Assembly: GCA_017434885.1 (NCBI GenBank)
Contig: JAFSGE010000020.1
Location: forward strand, 33,375-97,374
Length of the DNA: 64,000 nucleotides
Source: Lachnospiraceae bacterium
GTDB taxonomy: Bacteria > Bacillota > Clostridia > Lachnospirales > Lachnospiraceae
Direction of reading: 5' to 3'
The notes below the pieces were generated by a model. The model was not told the origin of the DNA. It was given only the letters and a program-made list of their open reading frames with translations, and ran no database searches. Positions 35,270-43,501 of this stretch are shown in pieces. Position numbers and translations under genes: made by a program. How positions within the stretch are numbered: position 1 is the first letter of the stretch; each line of letters begins with the position of its first letter.

Positions 35270-35317
35270 GTGACTAGATTGTCACGTAAAAATGAATAAG
35301 AGTCACGAAATAGTCAT
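35270..35317 (+). promoter_or_regulatory. Helically phased GTCAC repeats upstream of the ABC transporter
   Basis: GTCAC at 35281, GTCAC at 35302 and GTCAT at 35313 are spaced 21 and 11 bp, with an inverted GTGAC at 35270. Eleven-base direct repeats just upstream of a transporter gene fit binding by the adjacent OmpR-type regulator. Regulator identity is inferred. Confidence 0.5.
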
Positions 35318-35367
35318 TTTCACTTGGTATATTTAACTTATATCAGAATGGTAAAGGAGTGAGAAGC

Positions 35368-36051
35368 ATGGCTGTATTAGAAGTGAGAGAATTAACAAAG
35401 AGATATGGAACGGGAGAGTCAGAAGTAATAGCTTTGGACCATGTCTCTTTTTCTGTGGAAAAGGGAGAGTTTGTGGCAATCGTAGGTGCTTCGGGTTCAG
35501 GAAAATCTACATTAATGAATCTGATGGGCGGAGTAGATGTGCCGACTTCAGGTTCTGTGTGTATTGAAGGACAGGAACTTTCAAAAATGAATGAAAGTGA
35601 GCTGGCAATTTTTCGCAGAAGAAATATAGGTATGATATATCAGTTTTATAATCTGATTCCGACCTTAACAGCAGAAGAAAATATTATGCTTCCGTGGTTA
35701 TTGGATCAACGTAAAGAAAATAGGGAAAAATTGCAGGAAATATTGATGATGCTTAAGTTGGAAAAGCGGGCAAAGCATCTGCCAGGGCAGATGTCAGGCG
35801 GACAACAGCAAAGAGTATCCATAGGGAGAGCCATGGTTAATGATCCTGCGTTTATTTTGGCAGATGAACCTACGGGAAATTTGGATAGTAAGACAAGTCA
35901 GGAGATTATTGAATTACTAAAATATACCAATCAAAAATATCACCAGACATTATTACTGATTACTCATGATGAAAAAATTGCGTTGCAGGCAAATCGAATC
36001 ATTACGATTGGTGATGGAAAGATTGTAAGTGATGAGGTGATGAAGCCATGA
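35368..36051 (+). CDS. ABC transporter ATPase, MacB/BceA-like
   Basis: A 227-residue ATPase. Walker A GASGSGKST, Q-loop YQFYNLIPTLTAEENI, signature MSGGQQQRVSIGRAM, Walker B FILADEPTGNLDSKT and H-loop LLITHDEKIA are all intact. The tripartite form (LolD/MacB/BceA class) powers FtsX-like permeases that act on envelope substrates rather than importing solutes. ATG 35368 follows AAAGGAG. It overlaps the permease gene by four bases (ATGA). The preceding two-component genes suggest a peptide-antibiotic sensing or detoxification module. Confidence 0.93.
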   Translation: MAVLEVRELTKRYGTGESEVIALDHVSFSVEKGEFVAIVGASGSGKSTLMNLMGGVDVPTSGSVCIEGQELSKMNESELAIFRRRNIGMIYQFYNLIPTLTAEENIMLPWLLDQRKENREKLQEILMMLKLEKRAKHLPGQMSGGQQQRVSIGRAMVNDPAFILADEPTGNLDSKTSQEIIELLKYTNQKYHQTLLLITHDEKIALQANRIITIGDGKIVSDEVMKP

Positions 36052-38036
36052 GAATAACAGCAAAATTAGCATGGAATCAGATTAAGAGAAATCGTTATAG
36101 AACCATAGGCGCAATATTGGCAATCATATTATCAACTGCACTTACTACAGCAGTATTCTGCTTTGTGACGAGTGCCAATAGGATGTTGGTTTCTTTTTTG
36201 GGAGATGAATACGGAGAGTATGGCGGAGCATATCAAAGCCTGCTATTAATTCCGGCAGTTTTTTTTGCAGGATTGATTTTTGTTATGTCGGTTACAGTGA
36301 TTTCCAATGTTTTTCAAGTCAGTGCAAATCAGAGAATGAATGAATTTGGGATTTTGAAATGCGTAGGCGGAACGACAAAACAAATCAAAGAAACTGTAAT
36401 TTATGAAAGTATCTGGCTTAGTATTATAGGAATTCCATTAGGATTGGTGTGTGGATTGGGTATCGGCTTTATAGGGGTGCATATTACAGGAAACTTTGTT
36501 GAGGAAATGAATGAGCTTCAGCAAAGTATTATTATGCGGCCATTTACAATGGAACTATCATTTTCGATAACACCATGGGCACTATTTTTTTCTGTGTTGT
36601 TTTCTTTCTTTACGGTATTGTATGCGGCATATAAACCAGCTAAGAAGGCAGGGAATATTTCGGCTCTTTCCTGTATAAGAGGGATGGAAGACACCAATGT
36701 GATAATAGAGGTACAGACTAAAAAGTGGGTAAAAGGCTGCTTTGGGTTTGAGGGGATTCTTGCAGATAGAAATATGAGCAGGAATAAAACAAATTTTAAA
36801 TCAACGACCAGAATACTTGCATTGGGGATAGTATTACTTTTAGGAACAGGCAGTCTGGTATTACAGGCTGGGCAGCTAAAGGCATATATGAATCCGGGAA
36901 CTGATGATGTGATGATGAGTTACAGCTCGAACCGGAAGAAGCAAGTGAATGAGATGACGGGAAGAACAGAAGAAATTTATGCAAAACCAATTAACAGTCA
37001 AGATGCAGAACTGGTAAGACAGAGACTATTAGAATATGGGAATATTGAGATTATAGGTCTTGGATATGATAATGGAACTTATCATGTTGATGTGGAAACT
37101 GAATATCTTACGGAAGGTATGCGACAGGCAATGGAGACATCGGTAGAAGCGAGTATAGAATTCAATGTTGACCTTATTGTGCTTGACCAAACAAACTATG
37201 AGAAGCTATGCGATGTGGCTAAAGTGCCTGTAGGGAGCAATATACTTTTAAATTATTACAGATACAATGATAATGGAAGGTTGCAGCATATTGTACCATT
37301 TTCGGAGAACATGACAGAAATCGTGTTGAAAAAGGCAAATGGCGATATAATAACAGTGTCAGTAGATGCCTTTTTACCGGAAAGTAAAGTCCCGACTCAT
37401 GTGCTTGCCCTGAATGAGAATCCGATTCGTCTGGTAGTGCCTGAAGCTGAGCTTAGATTCTATGAGTGGTATTGTAATCCGGAGGATGAACTGGCATATA
37501 TGCAATATGCGAAGTCAGTCGGAGAAGAGTTTTTTCCTACAGTCACAGATGACTCTTATGCAAAGGAAGGTTTTACGGTAAGAGTCAGCAGAGTAGATAC
37601 TATGGTTCGTGTACTGAATATTGCTATTGTGATGGCAGAGATTATTATTTATGGATTTGTAGGAGTGCTATTATTGATTGGTTTGGTTAGTGTGGTTAGT
37701 ACGTTGTCGACCAATGTCATGATGCGGACAAGGGAATTTGCCGTACTAAAGAGTGTGGGTATGACAACAGAAGGTTTGCAAAAAATGTTGCTTAGTGAGA
37801 GCGTGATATGCACCTTAAAAGCGATAGTGTGGGGAGTACCGCTCGGTATTCTGATTCCATATATGATAAATGTCGTGATTCGTCAGGCGGTTCCCGTTTT
37901 ATATCATATTCCATGGGGATTATTGCTAAGCAGTATTGGAGGTGTATTTTTATTGACTTTGGCAGTGACATTTGGAACAGTTTATAAATTGAGGAGACAG
38001 AATCTAATAGAGAGTATCCGCATGAAAACGGATTGA
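36048..38036 (+). CDS. FtsX/BceB-like ABC transporter permease
   Basis: A 662-residue membrane protein. One span near residues 15-40, three more between ~65 and ~190, one near 255-275, a large extracytoplasmic domain (~290-515), then three closing spans with the FtsX motif (STNVMMRTREFAVLKSVGMT); an internal repeat of that motif (ANQRMNEFGILKCVGGTTKQ) occurs in the first half. This two-FtsX-domain layout with a large loop matches BceB-type transporters conferring resistance to bacitracin-like peptides. Its ATPase partner is immediately upstream. The actual peptide ligand is unknown. Confidence 0.88.
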   Translation: MRITAKLAWNQIKRNRYRTIGAILAIILSTALTTAVFCFVTSANRMLVSFLGDEYGEYGGAYQSLLLIPAVFFAGLIFVMSVTVISNVFQVSANQRMNEFGILKCVGGTTKQIKETVIYESIWLSIIGIPLGLVCGLGIGFIGVHITGNFVEEMNELQQSIIMRPFTMELSFSITPWALFFSVLFSFFTVLYAAYKPAKKAGNISALSCIRGMEDTNVIIEVQTKKWVKGCFGFEGILADRNMSRNKTNFKSTTRILALGIVLLLGTGSLVLQAGQLKAYMNPGTDDVMMSYSSNRKKQVNEMTGRTEEIYAKPINSQDAELVRQRLLEYGNIEIIGLGYDNGTYHVDVETEYLTEGMRQAMETSVEASIEFNVDLIVLDQTNYEKLCDVAKVPVGSNILLNYYRYNDNGRLQHIVPFSENMTEIVLKKANGDIITVSVDAFLPESKVPTHVLALNENPIRLVVPEAELRFYEWYCNPEDELAYMQYAKSVGEEFFPTVTDDSYAKEGFTVRVSRVDTMVRVLNIAIVMAEIIIYGFVGVLLLIGLVSVVSTLSTNVMMRTREFAVLKSVGMTTEGLQKMLLSESVICTLKAIVWGVPLGILIPYMINVVIRQAVPVLYHIPWGLLLSSIGGVFLLTLAVTFGTVYKLRRQNLIESIRMKTD

Positions 38037-38117
38037 GAAAGATTATAAAATAAATAGAGCAAATATCGTGCTAGTTGCACTGTATTGATTATGCATCGAT
38101 TCTATTTACACCTACAC

Positions 38118-39425
38118 CTACACAATAACAGGGGACTGCTTATATTCATTAAGCGGTTCCTTTTTTTGTGAATTTATACAACTGTTTCCGCAGATTACTG
38201 CGGCTTTCTGTGAAAAAATTGCTTCATAAACATCACAGGCATAAATATCCTGCAATAACATAGCAACTCCTTCTTCGCTTAAAAGCGCGGTAGCATCCGC
38301 GATATTGGAGATAAGCGGAATACTGCTGTTCTTCTTGATTGCGGAAAGTACTCCGGAAGCATCCTTACGAAAGCCCAAAAGACGTGCATAGGGTATGTCG
38401 AGCGCGCGCTTTTGCATAGGGGTGGAATAAGCAACCGGTGTCTTCACATTAAGAAGAATATGCAAAAGTGTTCTGCTGATTCTGGTATAGGTCAGATTTT
38501 TGGACTTTAGCAGGTCGCAGAACTGACTGAAAGAACGATACTCAGGCAAATGTTTTTTGATTTTGAAAGAAAGTTCTTCGGAGCAATCCAAATAACCGGT
38601 AAAGCCGGCATTTTGTTCCGATAATAATTTGTAATATAAAAGCAAAGAAAAATCATCCTCAGTGATAAAAGTATCAAGAATCTGATGCTCCTTAAAAAGA
38701 GCTGCAACAGTATCCGGTAAATGGTATAGATAGTCAGCTGAATTATTGTTCAAGGCGTGACGGATGGCTGAGGCTGAGGCAAAATGTAAATTGTCTTCGG
38801 AAAGAGTGTTTTCATGATATTCACAGCCTTTTCGCCTGATTGTGACGGGTTCAATATTGCTGTTTAGAGCGAGCAAGGATTTACAATACTCAAGCCCCAA
38901 AATGTTGTTGGGAGTGGATAACAATGCCTTAATAGCATCAGCAGTGGAAGCGAAAGTGTCGTTCTCTGCCGGGAGTGCTTCAAGCAGTACCTGCTGTCTT
39001 GCCAAAGGATAGGAAAGACCTTTAGCAACCAAATCTGAAATTTGCTGTTCCTGTTGTTCTGTGGATGACAATAATTGTTTGGCGCAGTTTATCATCAATT
39101 GAATATCTCCGCATTCGCTGCCAAAGGATAAATAGTCAATAACCCCAAGTTTGTTAAGCAGTGTGACACCGCCTTGAGCAAAGTATTCTGCACTGGAGAT
39201 TGCGTATAAAGAGGGGAGTTCTAAAACAACATCCGCACCACCTGAAAGAGCCATCTTTGTGCGAAGATATTTATTGCAAAGAGCAGGTGCACCTCTTTGC
39301 ACAAAATCACCGCTCATTACGACTAAAACATAATCGGCACCGGTCAGGCGTCTGGTTTCTTCAATTTGAAATTGATGTCCCTTGTGAAAGGGATTGTATT
39401 CAGCTATAATGGCAGCAATTTTCAT
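38118..39425 (-). CDS. tmcAL: tRNA(Met) cytidine acetate ligase
   Basis: A 435-residue nucleotidyltransferase-like enzyme that acetylates the wobble C34 of elongator tRNA-Met using acetate and ATP. The N-terminal motif IAAIIAEYNPFHKGHQFQIE contains the HxGH nucleotide-binding site, followed by VVMSGDFVQRGAPAL and DVVLELP, all diagnostic of TmcAL (formerly YlbM/DUF795). Start ATG 39423-39425 follows GGAGA; a longer reading to 39467 has no site. It directly precedes, on the opposite strand, pta-ackA; the shared link is acetate. The C-terminus overlaps the terminator of the convergent ABC operon. Confidence 0.93.
   Translation of the reverse strand: MKIAAIIAEYNPFHKGHQFQIEETRRLTGADYVLVVMSGDFVQRGAPALCNKYLRTKMALSGGADVVLELPSLYAISSAEYFAQGGVTLLNKLGVIDYLSFGSECGDIQLMINCAKQLLSSTEQQEQQISDLVAKGLSYPLARQQVLLEALPAENDTFASTADAIKALLSTPNNILGLEYCKSLLALNSNIEPVTIRRKGCEYHENTLSEDNLHFASASAIRHALNNNSADYLYHLPDTVAALFKEHQILDTFITEDDFSLLLYYKLLSEQNAGFTGYLDCSEELSFKIKKHLPEYRSFSQFCDLLKSKNLTYTRISRTLLHILLNVKTPVAYSTPMQKRALDIPYARLLGFRKDASGVLSAIKKNSSIPLISNIADATALLSEEGVAMLLQDIYACDVYEAIFSQKAAVICGNSCINSQKKEPLNEYKQSPVIV
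38132..38167 (+). terminator. Intrinsic terminator of the ABC operon, inside the 3' end of tmcAL
   Basis: Plus-strand 38132-38142 pairs with 38150-38160 (11 bp, two G-U) followed by seven T. It stops the permease transcript while also encoding the last residues of the convergent tmcAL gene. Confidence 0.8.
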
Positions 39426-39575
39426 AACAAAATCTCCGTAAAAATAATGATGAAAATACTGTAACATAAATAACTCACAGGTGTAAATACTCCGATTTTT
39501 TTGAATTAAGCCGGGAAGAATAAAAAAAGAGGTATTTTGTACTTGAATTTACACAATTTTTTTAAGGTTTCGTAC

Positions 39576-39604
39576 TTGCAGATAACGCGCGCATCGTTTA
39601 TAAT
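39576..39604 (+). promoter_or_regulatory. Sigma-A promoter of pta-ackA
   Basis: TTGCAG (39576-39581), 17-bp spacer, perfect TATAAT (39599-39604). Predicted leader is about 120 nt. The rest of the 303-bp gap to tmcAL (39426-39575) shows no gene. Confidence 0.75.
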
Positions 39605-39624
39605 TTTTATAGGCTTGTATACAA

Positions 39625-39638
39625 TGTAAGTGCTTACA
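39625..39638. promoter_or_regulatory. LacI/CcpA-type operator at pta (TGTAAGTGCTTACA)
   Basis: TGTAAGTGCTTACA is the exact reverse complement of the uxaB site. It lies about +14 to +27 from the predicted start, a repressive position, unlike the upstream activating cre of Bacillus subtilis pta. Confidence 0.72.
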
Positions 39639-39728
39639 TTTTGTTAAAACTTTATCAAAAAGAATGTAATTTTTTAAATTAACTATAAAAAAGTAACAAA
39701 TTTTAATCAGTGAAAGGAGAAAACGGCT

Positions 39729-40730
39729 ATGTCGTACATTGAAGTGATTAAGGATAAGGCGAGAAGAGACAAAAAGACAATCGTTTTACCCGAAACAACA
39801 GACAAAAGAACATTGATTGCAGCAGCGCATATCATTGAGGAGGGAATTGCCGACATCATCATGATTGGTAACAGAGAGAAAATCATGGATGGTGCTACAT
39901 GGCTTGAAATTGAACTTGACGGTGTTACCATTGTAGACCCTAACAACTGTGAAAAACTTGATGATTATGTGAATTTATTATATGAAACAAGAAAAGCAAA
40001 AGGAATGACACCTGAAAAAGCGAGAGAAATCCTTTTGACAGACTATATTACTTTCGGTGTTGTTATGGTTAAGGCAAATGATGCAGACGGTATGGTGGCA
40101 GGTGCATGTCATGCAACCTCAGATACGTTAAGACCTGCGCTTCAGATTTTAAAGACAGCTCCCGGCGTGAAACTGGTATCCGGTTTCTTCCTTATGTGTG
40201 TACCGGATTGTGAATTTGGTGACGGCGGCACGTTCCTGTTTGCTGACTGTGGTCTGAATCAGGATCCTACGGCAGAAGAACTGGCAGCCATTGCAGATTC
40301 CTCCGCAAAGAGCTTCCAGAGCCTTGTGGGAAGCAAACCTATTATTGCAATGCTTTCTCATTCAACAAAGGGTAGTGCAAAGCATGAATTGGTAGACAAG
40401 GTAGTTGAAGCAACCAAGATTGCACATGAACAGTATCCTAATCTTTGCCTTGATGGTGAATTACAGCTTGATGCAGCTTTAGTTCCTCAGGTAGCGAAGT
40501 CAAAAGCACCCGGCAGTGAAGTGGCAGGTAAGGCAAATGTACTTATTTTCCCTAACCTTGACTGCGGCAATATCGGTTACAAACTGGTACAGAGACTTGC
40601 AAAGGCAGAAGCATACGGACCTATGCTTCAGGGTATTGCAAAGCCTGTAAATGATTTGTCCAGAGGATGTTCATGGCAGGATATCGTTGGTGTAGTAGCA
40701 CTGACAGCAGTACAGGCTCAACTGGCGTAA
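39729..40730 (+). CDS. pta: Phosphate acetyltransferase
   Basis: A 333-residue enzyme converting acetyl-CoA and phosphate to acetyl phosphate, the first step of substrate-level ATP formation through acetate. Recognisable segments: KTIVLPETTDKRTLIAAAHI, VAGACHATSDTLRPALQIL, PIIAMLSHSTKGSAKHELVD and the C-terminal ANVLIFPNLDCGNIGYKLVQ. Length equals the short, single-domain Pta class of Firmicutes. AAAGGAGA precedes ATG 39729. It is followed by ackA 39 bp downstream, forming the standard operon, with an operator overlapping its leader. Confidence 0.97.
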   Translation: MSYIEVIKDKARRDKKTIVLPETTDKRTLIAAAHIIEEGIADIIMIGNREKIMDGATWLEIELDGVTIVDPNNCEKLDDYVNLLYETRKAKGMTPEKAREILLTDYITFGVVMVKANDADGMVAGACHATSDTLRPALQILKTAPGVKLVSGFFLMCVPDCEFGDGGTFLFADCGLNQDPTAEELAAIADSSAKSFQSLVGSKPIIAMLSHSTKGSAKHELVDKVVEATKIAHEQYPNLCLDGELQLDAALVPQVAKSKAPGSEVAGKANVLIFPNLDCGNIGYKLVQRLAKAEAYGPMLQGIAKPVNDLSRGCSWQDIVGVVALTAVQAQLA

Positions 40731-40769
40731 TCCCACTAGTATAATAAATAAGAAACGGAGAATAATATT

Positions 40770-41966
40770 ATGAATATTTTAGTAATTAACTGTGGTAGTT
40801 CTTCTTTGAAATTTCAGCTTATCGATGCAACCACTGAAAAATTGATTGCAAAAGGTCTTTGCGAAAGAATCGGTATTGAAGGAAGCCAGATTGTATATGC
40901 ACCTACCGGCGGAGAAAAGAACGTAAATGTAACACCCATGAAAGACCATACAGATGCTATCCGTCTGGTGCTTGCTGCGCTGACAGACGAGAAGACGGGT
41001 GTTGTTAAGAGCCTTGATGAAATCAGTGCTGTGGGACATCGTATTGTACATGGCGGTGAAAACTTTGCTTCTTCTACCGTTATTACTGACGAAGTAATTA
41101 AAGCAATTGAAGAGTGTAATGACCTTGCTCCTTTACATAATCCTGCAAACTTAATCGGTATTGCAGCATGTAAGGAACTGATGCCCACAACACCTATGGT
41201 TGCAGTATTTGATACCGCATTCCATCAGACCATGCCTCAGGAAGCATATTTGTACGGTATTCCTTATGAATATTATGACAAGTACAAAGTAAGAAGATAC
41301 GGTTTCCACGGAACCAGTCACTCTTATGTATCACAGCAGGCAGCTAAGGTGCTTGACAAGAATTATGAAGATTTAAAGATAATTGTATGTCACTTGGGTA
41401 ACGGTGCAAGTGTATCCGCTGTTAAAAACGGCAAGTGTGTAGATACATCTATGGGTCTTACACCCTTAGAGGGACTGATTATGGGAACACGTTCCGGTGA
41501 TATGGACCCTGCAATTATTGAATTCCTTTGTAACAAGGAAGGAAAGAATGTAAGCGAAATCCTTGGCGAGCTGAACAAGAAATCCGGTGTTCTCGGTCTT
41601 TCCGGCGGATTCTCTTCCGATTTCAGAGATTTGGAAGATGCTTATGAAAAGGGAGAAGAGTTTGCAATCAGAACCATGAAAGCGTTCTGCTACAGAGTTG
41701 CCAAATATATCGGTTCTTATACAGCAGCTATGAATGGCGTGGATGCTATCTGCTTCACGGCAGGACTTGGTGAAAACAGTCCTTTTGTCCGCAGAACAGT
41801 TTGCGAATATCTTGGATATCTTGGCATTACTCTTGATGAGGAGAACAATGCAAAGCGTGGTGAAGACCTTGATATTACAACAGCTGAAAGTAAGACACGT
41901 GTGCTTGTAATTCCTACCAACGAAGAACTTGCAATTGCAAGAGAAACTTATGCACTGGTGAAGTAA
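40770..41966 (+). CDS. ackA: Acetate kinase
   Basis: A 398-residue ASKHA-fold kinase making ATP and acetate from acetyl phosphate. The N-terminal phosphate loop ILVINCGSSSLKFQL, GHRIVHGGE, RYGFHGTSHSYVSQQAAK, CHLGNGASVSAV and the C-terminal FTAGLGENSPFVRR are all conserved. Full length. Second gene of pta-ackA; its 3' end is followed by an inverted repeat that overlaps the next promoter. Together with Pta it supplies the main energy-conserving step when pectin-derived keto acids are fermented. Confidence 0.97.
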   Translation: MNILVINCGSSSLKFQLIDATTEKLIAKGLCERIGIEGSQIVYAPTGGEKNVNVTPMKDHTDAIRLVLAALTDEKTGVVKSLDEISAVGHRIVHGGENFASSTVITDEVIKAIEECNDLAPLHNPANLIGIAACKELMPTTPMVAVFDTAFHQTMPQEAYLYGIPYEYYDKYKVRRYGFHGTSHSYVSQQAAKVLDKNYEDLKIIVCHLGNGASVSAVKNGKCVDTSMGLTPLEGLIMGTRSGDMDPAIIEFLCNKEGKNVSEILGELNKKSGVLGLSGGFSSDFRDLEDAYEKGEEFAIRTMKAFCYRVAKYIGSYTAAMNGVDAICFTAGLGENSPFVRRTVCEYLGYLGITLDEENNAKRGEDLDITTAESKTRVLVIPTNEELAIARETYALVK

Positions 41967-42010
41967 TATAGCCTGAAAAAATTTAGACAAAAAATATTTA
42001 TGTAAATTGT

Positions 42011-42044
42011 AACTATGGTATTGACAAAAGCCGATACCATAGTT
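42011..42044. promoter_or_regulatory. 11-bp inverted repeat overlapping the yceD-rpmF promoter
   Basis: AACTATGGTAT (42011-42021) and ATACCATAGTT (42034-42044) are perfectly complementary around a 12-nt centre. It can act as an ackA 3' hairpin, an operator covering the -35 region, or both. Confidence 0.6.
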
Positions 42045-42049
42045 ATAAT
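42021..42049 (+). promoter_or_regulatory. Consensus sigma-A promoter of yceD-rpmF
   Basis: TTGACA (42021-42026), 17-bp spacer, TATAAT (42044-42049): a perfect match in both boxes and spacing. Confidence 0.85.
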
Positions 42050-42095
42050 TGTTTGAGTGTGCGATAGGATTTTTATGCACATTTGGGAGTAATGT

Positions 42096-42620
42096 ATGTT
42101 GATGAATCTGACCGATGTTTTTACATCTGAAGGAAAAGTAAAGAAGACAAGTCAGACTTATGACGCAGGCAGCGTTTCCTACATGGGAGAAAGTTATCCT
42201 GTTGTGGACAAGTCAGATGTTTCTCTTACTTTTACCAATATTGGTACGGGACGTATTTTACTGGAAGGTGAGATGTCCCTGACAGTGGATATTCCTTGTG
42301 ACAGATGTCTGCAAAGTGTGAAAGTGCCAATCGGTGTGTCATTTGCACATGAAATTGCAGCTCCGAACGAGGAGGGTGTACCATCAGAGGAAGAGGAACA
42401 GTGCTTTATGTCCGGTTATGAACTGGATACAGACACTCTCATAAACAACGAAATCTTAATTAATATGCCTGTCAAGGTTCTGTGCAAGGAAGAGTGCAAA
42501 GGAATTTGCCCTGTATGCGGACAGAATCTGAACGAGAAGGAATGCGGATGTGATACATTTGTACCTGACCCGAGAATGGCAGCAATTAAAGATATCTTTA
42601 ACGCAAATAAGGAGGTGTAA
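42096..42620 (+). CDS. yceD: YceD/DUF177 family protein, rRNA/ribosome-associated
   Basis: A 174-residue DUF177 protein with two zinc-type knuckles: CDRC near residue 69 and KVLCKEECKGICPVCGQN plus CGC near the C-terminus. YceD homologues are encoded immediately before L32 in most bacteria and are linked to 23S rRNA accumulation. ATG 42096 is six bases after GGGAG. The stop lies two bases before rpmF, and the rpmF ribosome site is within this gene's end, so the pair is co-translated from a consensus promoter. Confidence 0.9.
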   Translation: MLMNLTDVFTSEGKVKKTSQTYDAGSVSYMGESYPVVDKSDVSLTFTNIGTGRILLEGEMSLTVDIPCDRCLQSVKVPIGVSFAHEIAAPNEEGVPSEEEEQCFMSGYELDTDTLINNEILINMPVKVLCKEECKGICPVCGQNLNEKECGCDTFVPDPRMAAIKDIFNANKEV

Positions 42621-42622
42621 CG

Positions 42623-42802
42623 ATGTCTATTTGTCCTAAGAATAAATCTTCCAAAGCAAGAAGAGATAAGAGAAGAGCAAACTGGAAAATGAGTGCTCCT
42701 ACATTAGTAAAGTGCAGCAAATGCGGCGCCCTGATGATGCCTCACAGAGTATGTAAGGCTTGTGGTTCTTACAACAAGAAAGAAATCATCGCTCAGGATT
42801 AA
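42623..42802 (+). CDS. rpmF: Large ribosomal subunit protein bL32
   Basis: A 59-residue protein starting MSICPKNKSSKARRDKRRAN, with the zinc ribbon CSKCGALMMPHRVCKACGSY (CxxC at residues 31-34 and CxxC at 44-47). The four-cysteine form means it binds zinc; this variant N-terminus is typical of Lachnospiraceae L32. AAGGAGGTG precedes ATG 42623. It is followed by a strong terminator rather than by plsX, its common neighbour. Confidence 0.96.
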   Translation: MSICPKNKSSKARRDKRRANWKMSAPTLVKCSKCGALMMPHRVCKACGSYNKKEIIAQD

Positions 42803-42825
42803 TTTGAATATTTAATGAATGTAAG

Positions 42826-42859
42826 AAATTGGGAAGTCATATGGCTTCTCAATTTTTTT
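42826..42859 (+). terminator. Intrinsic terminator of yceD-rpmF
   Basis: AAATTGGGAAG (42826-42836) pairs with CTTCTCAATTT (42845-42855, one G-U) and ends in seven T. Confidence 0.88.
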
Positions 42860-42900
42860 GTGCTATAAGAAACTCCTTTTAGTGTGTTACAGATTTGTGA

Positions 42901-42929
42901 TTGTGATAGTCATGTAAGCATGATAAAAT
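42901..42929 (+). promoter_or_regulatory. Candidate promoter of the ECF sigma factor operon
   Basis: TTGTGA (42901-42906), 17-bp spacer, TAAAAT (42924-42929), about 80 bp ahead of the sigma factor gene. An inverted repeat GATAAAATATTATC overlaps the -10. Confidence 0.45.
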
Positions 42930-43007
42930 ATTATCGTGTGATTTGTGACAAAGTAAACAGAGATTGAATATGTCATATTGCATGAAATACATAAGTGTGA
43001 GGAAAAA

Positions 43008-43499
43008 ATGAGTTTGTCGGAAGAAAAATATATAATAGATTATGAAAAGGTAATGGAAACCTATTCGGATATGGTTTATCGGATTATTGTGACTATTACG
43101 GGAAACGGTGAAGATGCCAAGGATGCATTTCAGGAAACTTTTTTGAGACTGGTCCGAAATCAACATAAGATAAAGGATGAAGAACATTTAAAAGCATGGC
43201 TGATTCGGGTCTCGTCCAACTGTGCAAAATCCATAGTGACAAATCCGTGGAATAAAAGAACGCAAGGGCTTGACGGAACAGAAGAAAAAGAGATGTTTGT
43301 GCAGGAGGAAAGTCATCTTCTTTCAGAAGTAAAAAGTCTATCTTCTAAGTATGCATTGCCGTTGTACTTATTTTATTATGAAGAATATTCCATAAAAGAG
43401 ATTGCTGTTATTCTTGAAAAAAATGAAAATACCATCAAAACGCTATTAAACAGAGGACGCGCGCTTTTGAAAAAACAGCTTGAGAGAGGGGAGGGTTAA
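43008..43499 (+). CDS. ECF-type RNA polymerase sigma factor
   Basis: A 163-residue sigma-70 family factor with only regions 2 and 4. Region 2: MVYRIIVTITGNGEDAKDAF then QETFLRLVRNQHKIKDEEHL with KAWLIRVSSNCAKS; region 4: LPLYLFYYEEYSIKEIAVIL then KNENTIKTLLNRGRALLKK. ATG 43008 follows GTGAGGA. The next gene, two bases downstream, encodes a single-pass membrane protein that is the likely anti-sigma partner. The regulon is unknown; ECF operons are often self-activated by an envelope signal. Confidence 0.9.
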   Translation: MSLSEEKYIIDYEKVMETYSDMVYRIIVTITGNGEDAKDAFQETFLRLVRNQHKIKDEEHLKAWLIRVSSNCAKSIVTNPWNKRTQGLDGTEEKEMFVQEESHLLSEVKSLSSKYALPLYLFYYEEYSIKEIAVILEKNENTIKTLLNRGRALLKKQLERGEG

Positions 43500-43501
43500 T
43501 C

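Noticed and set aside
42978-43007. Longer N-terminus for the ECF sigma factor
   Set aside because: No ribosome site upstream, whereas GTGAGGA fits ATG 43008 and sigma region 2 needs no extra residues.
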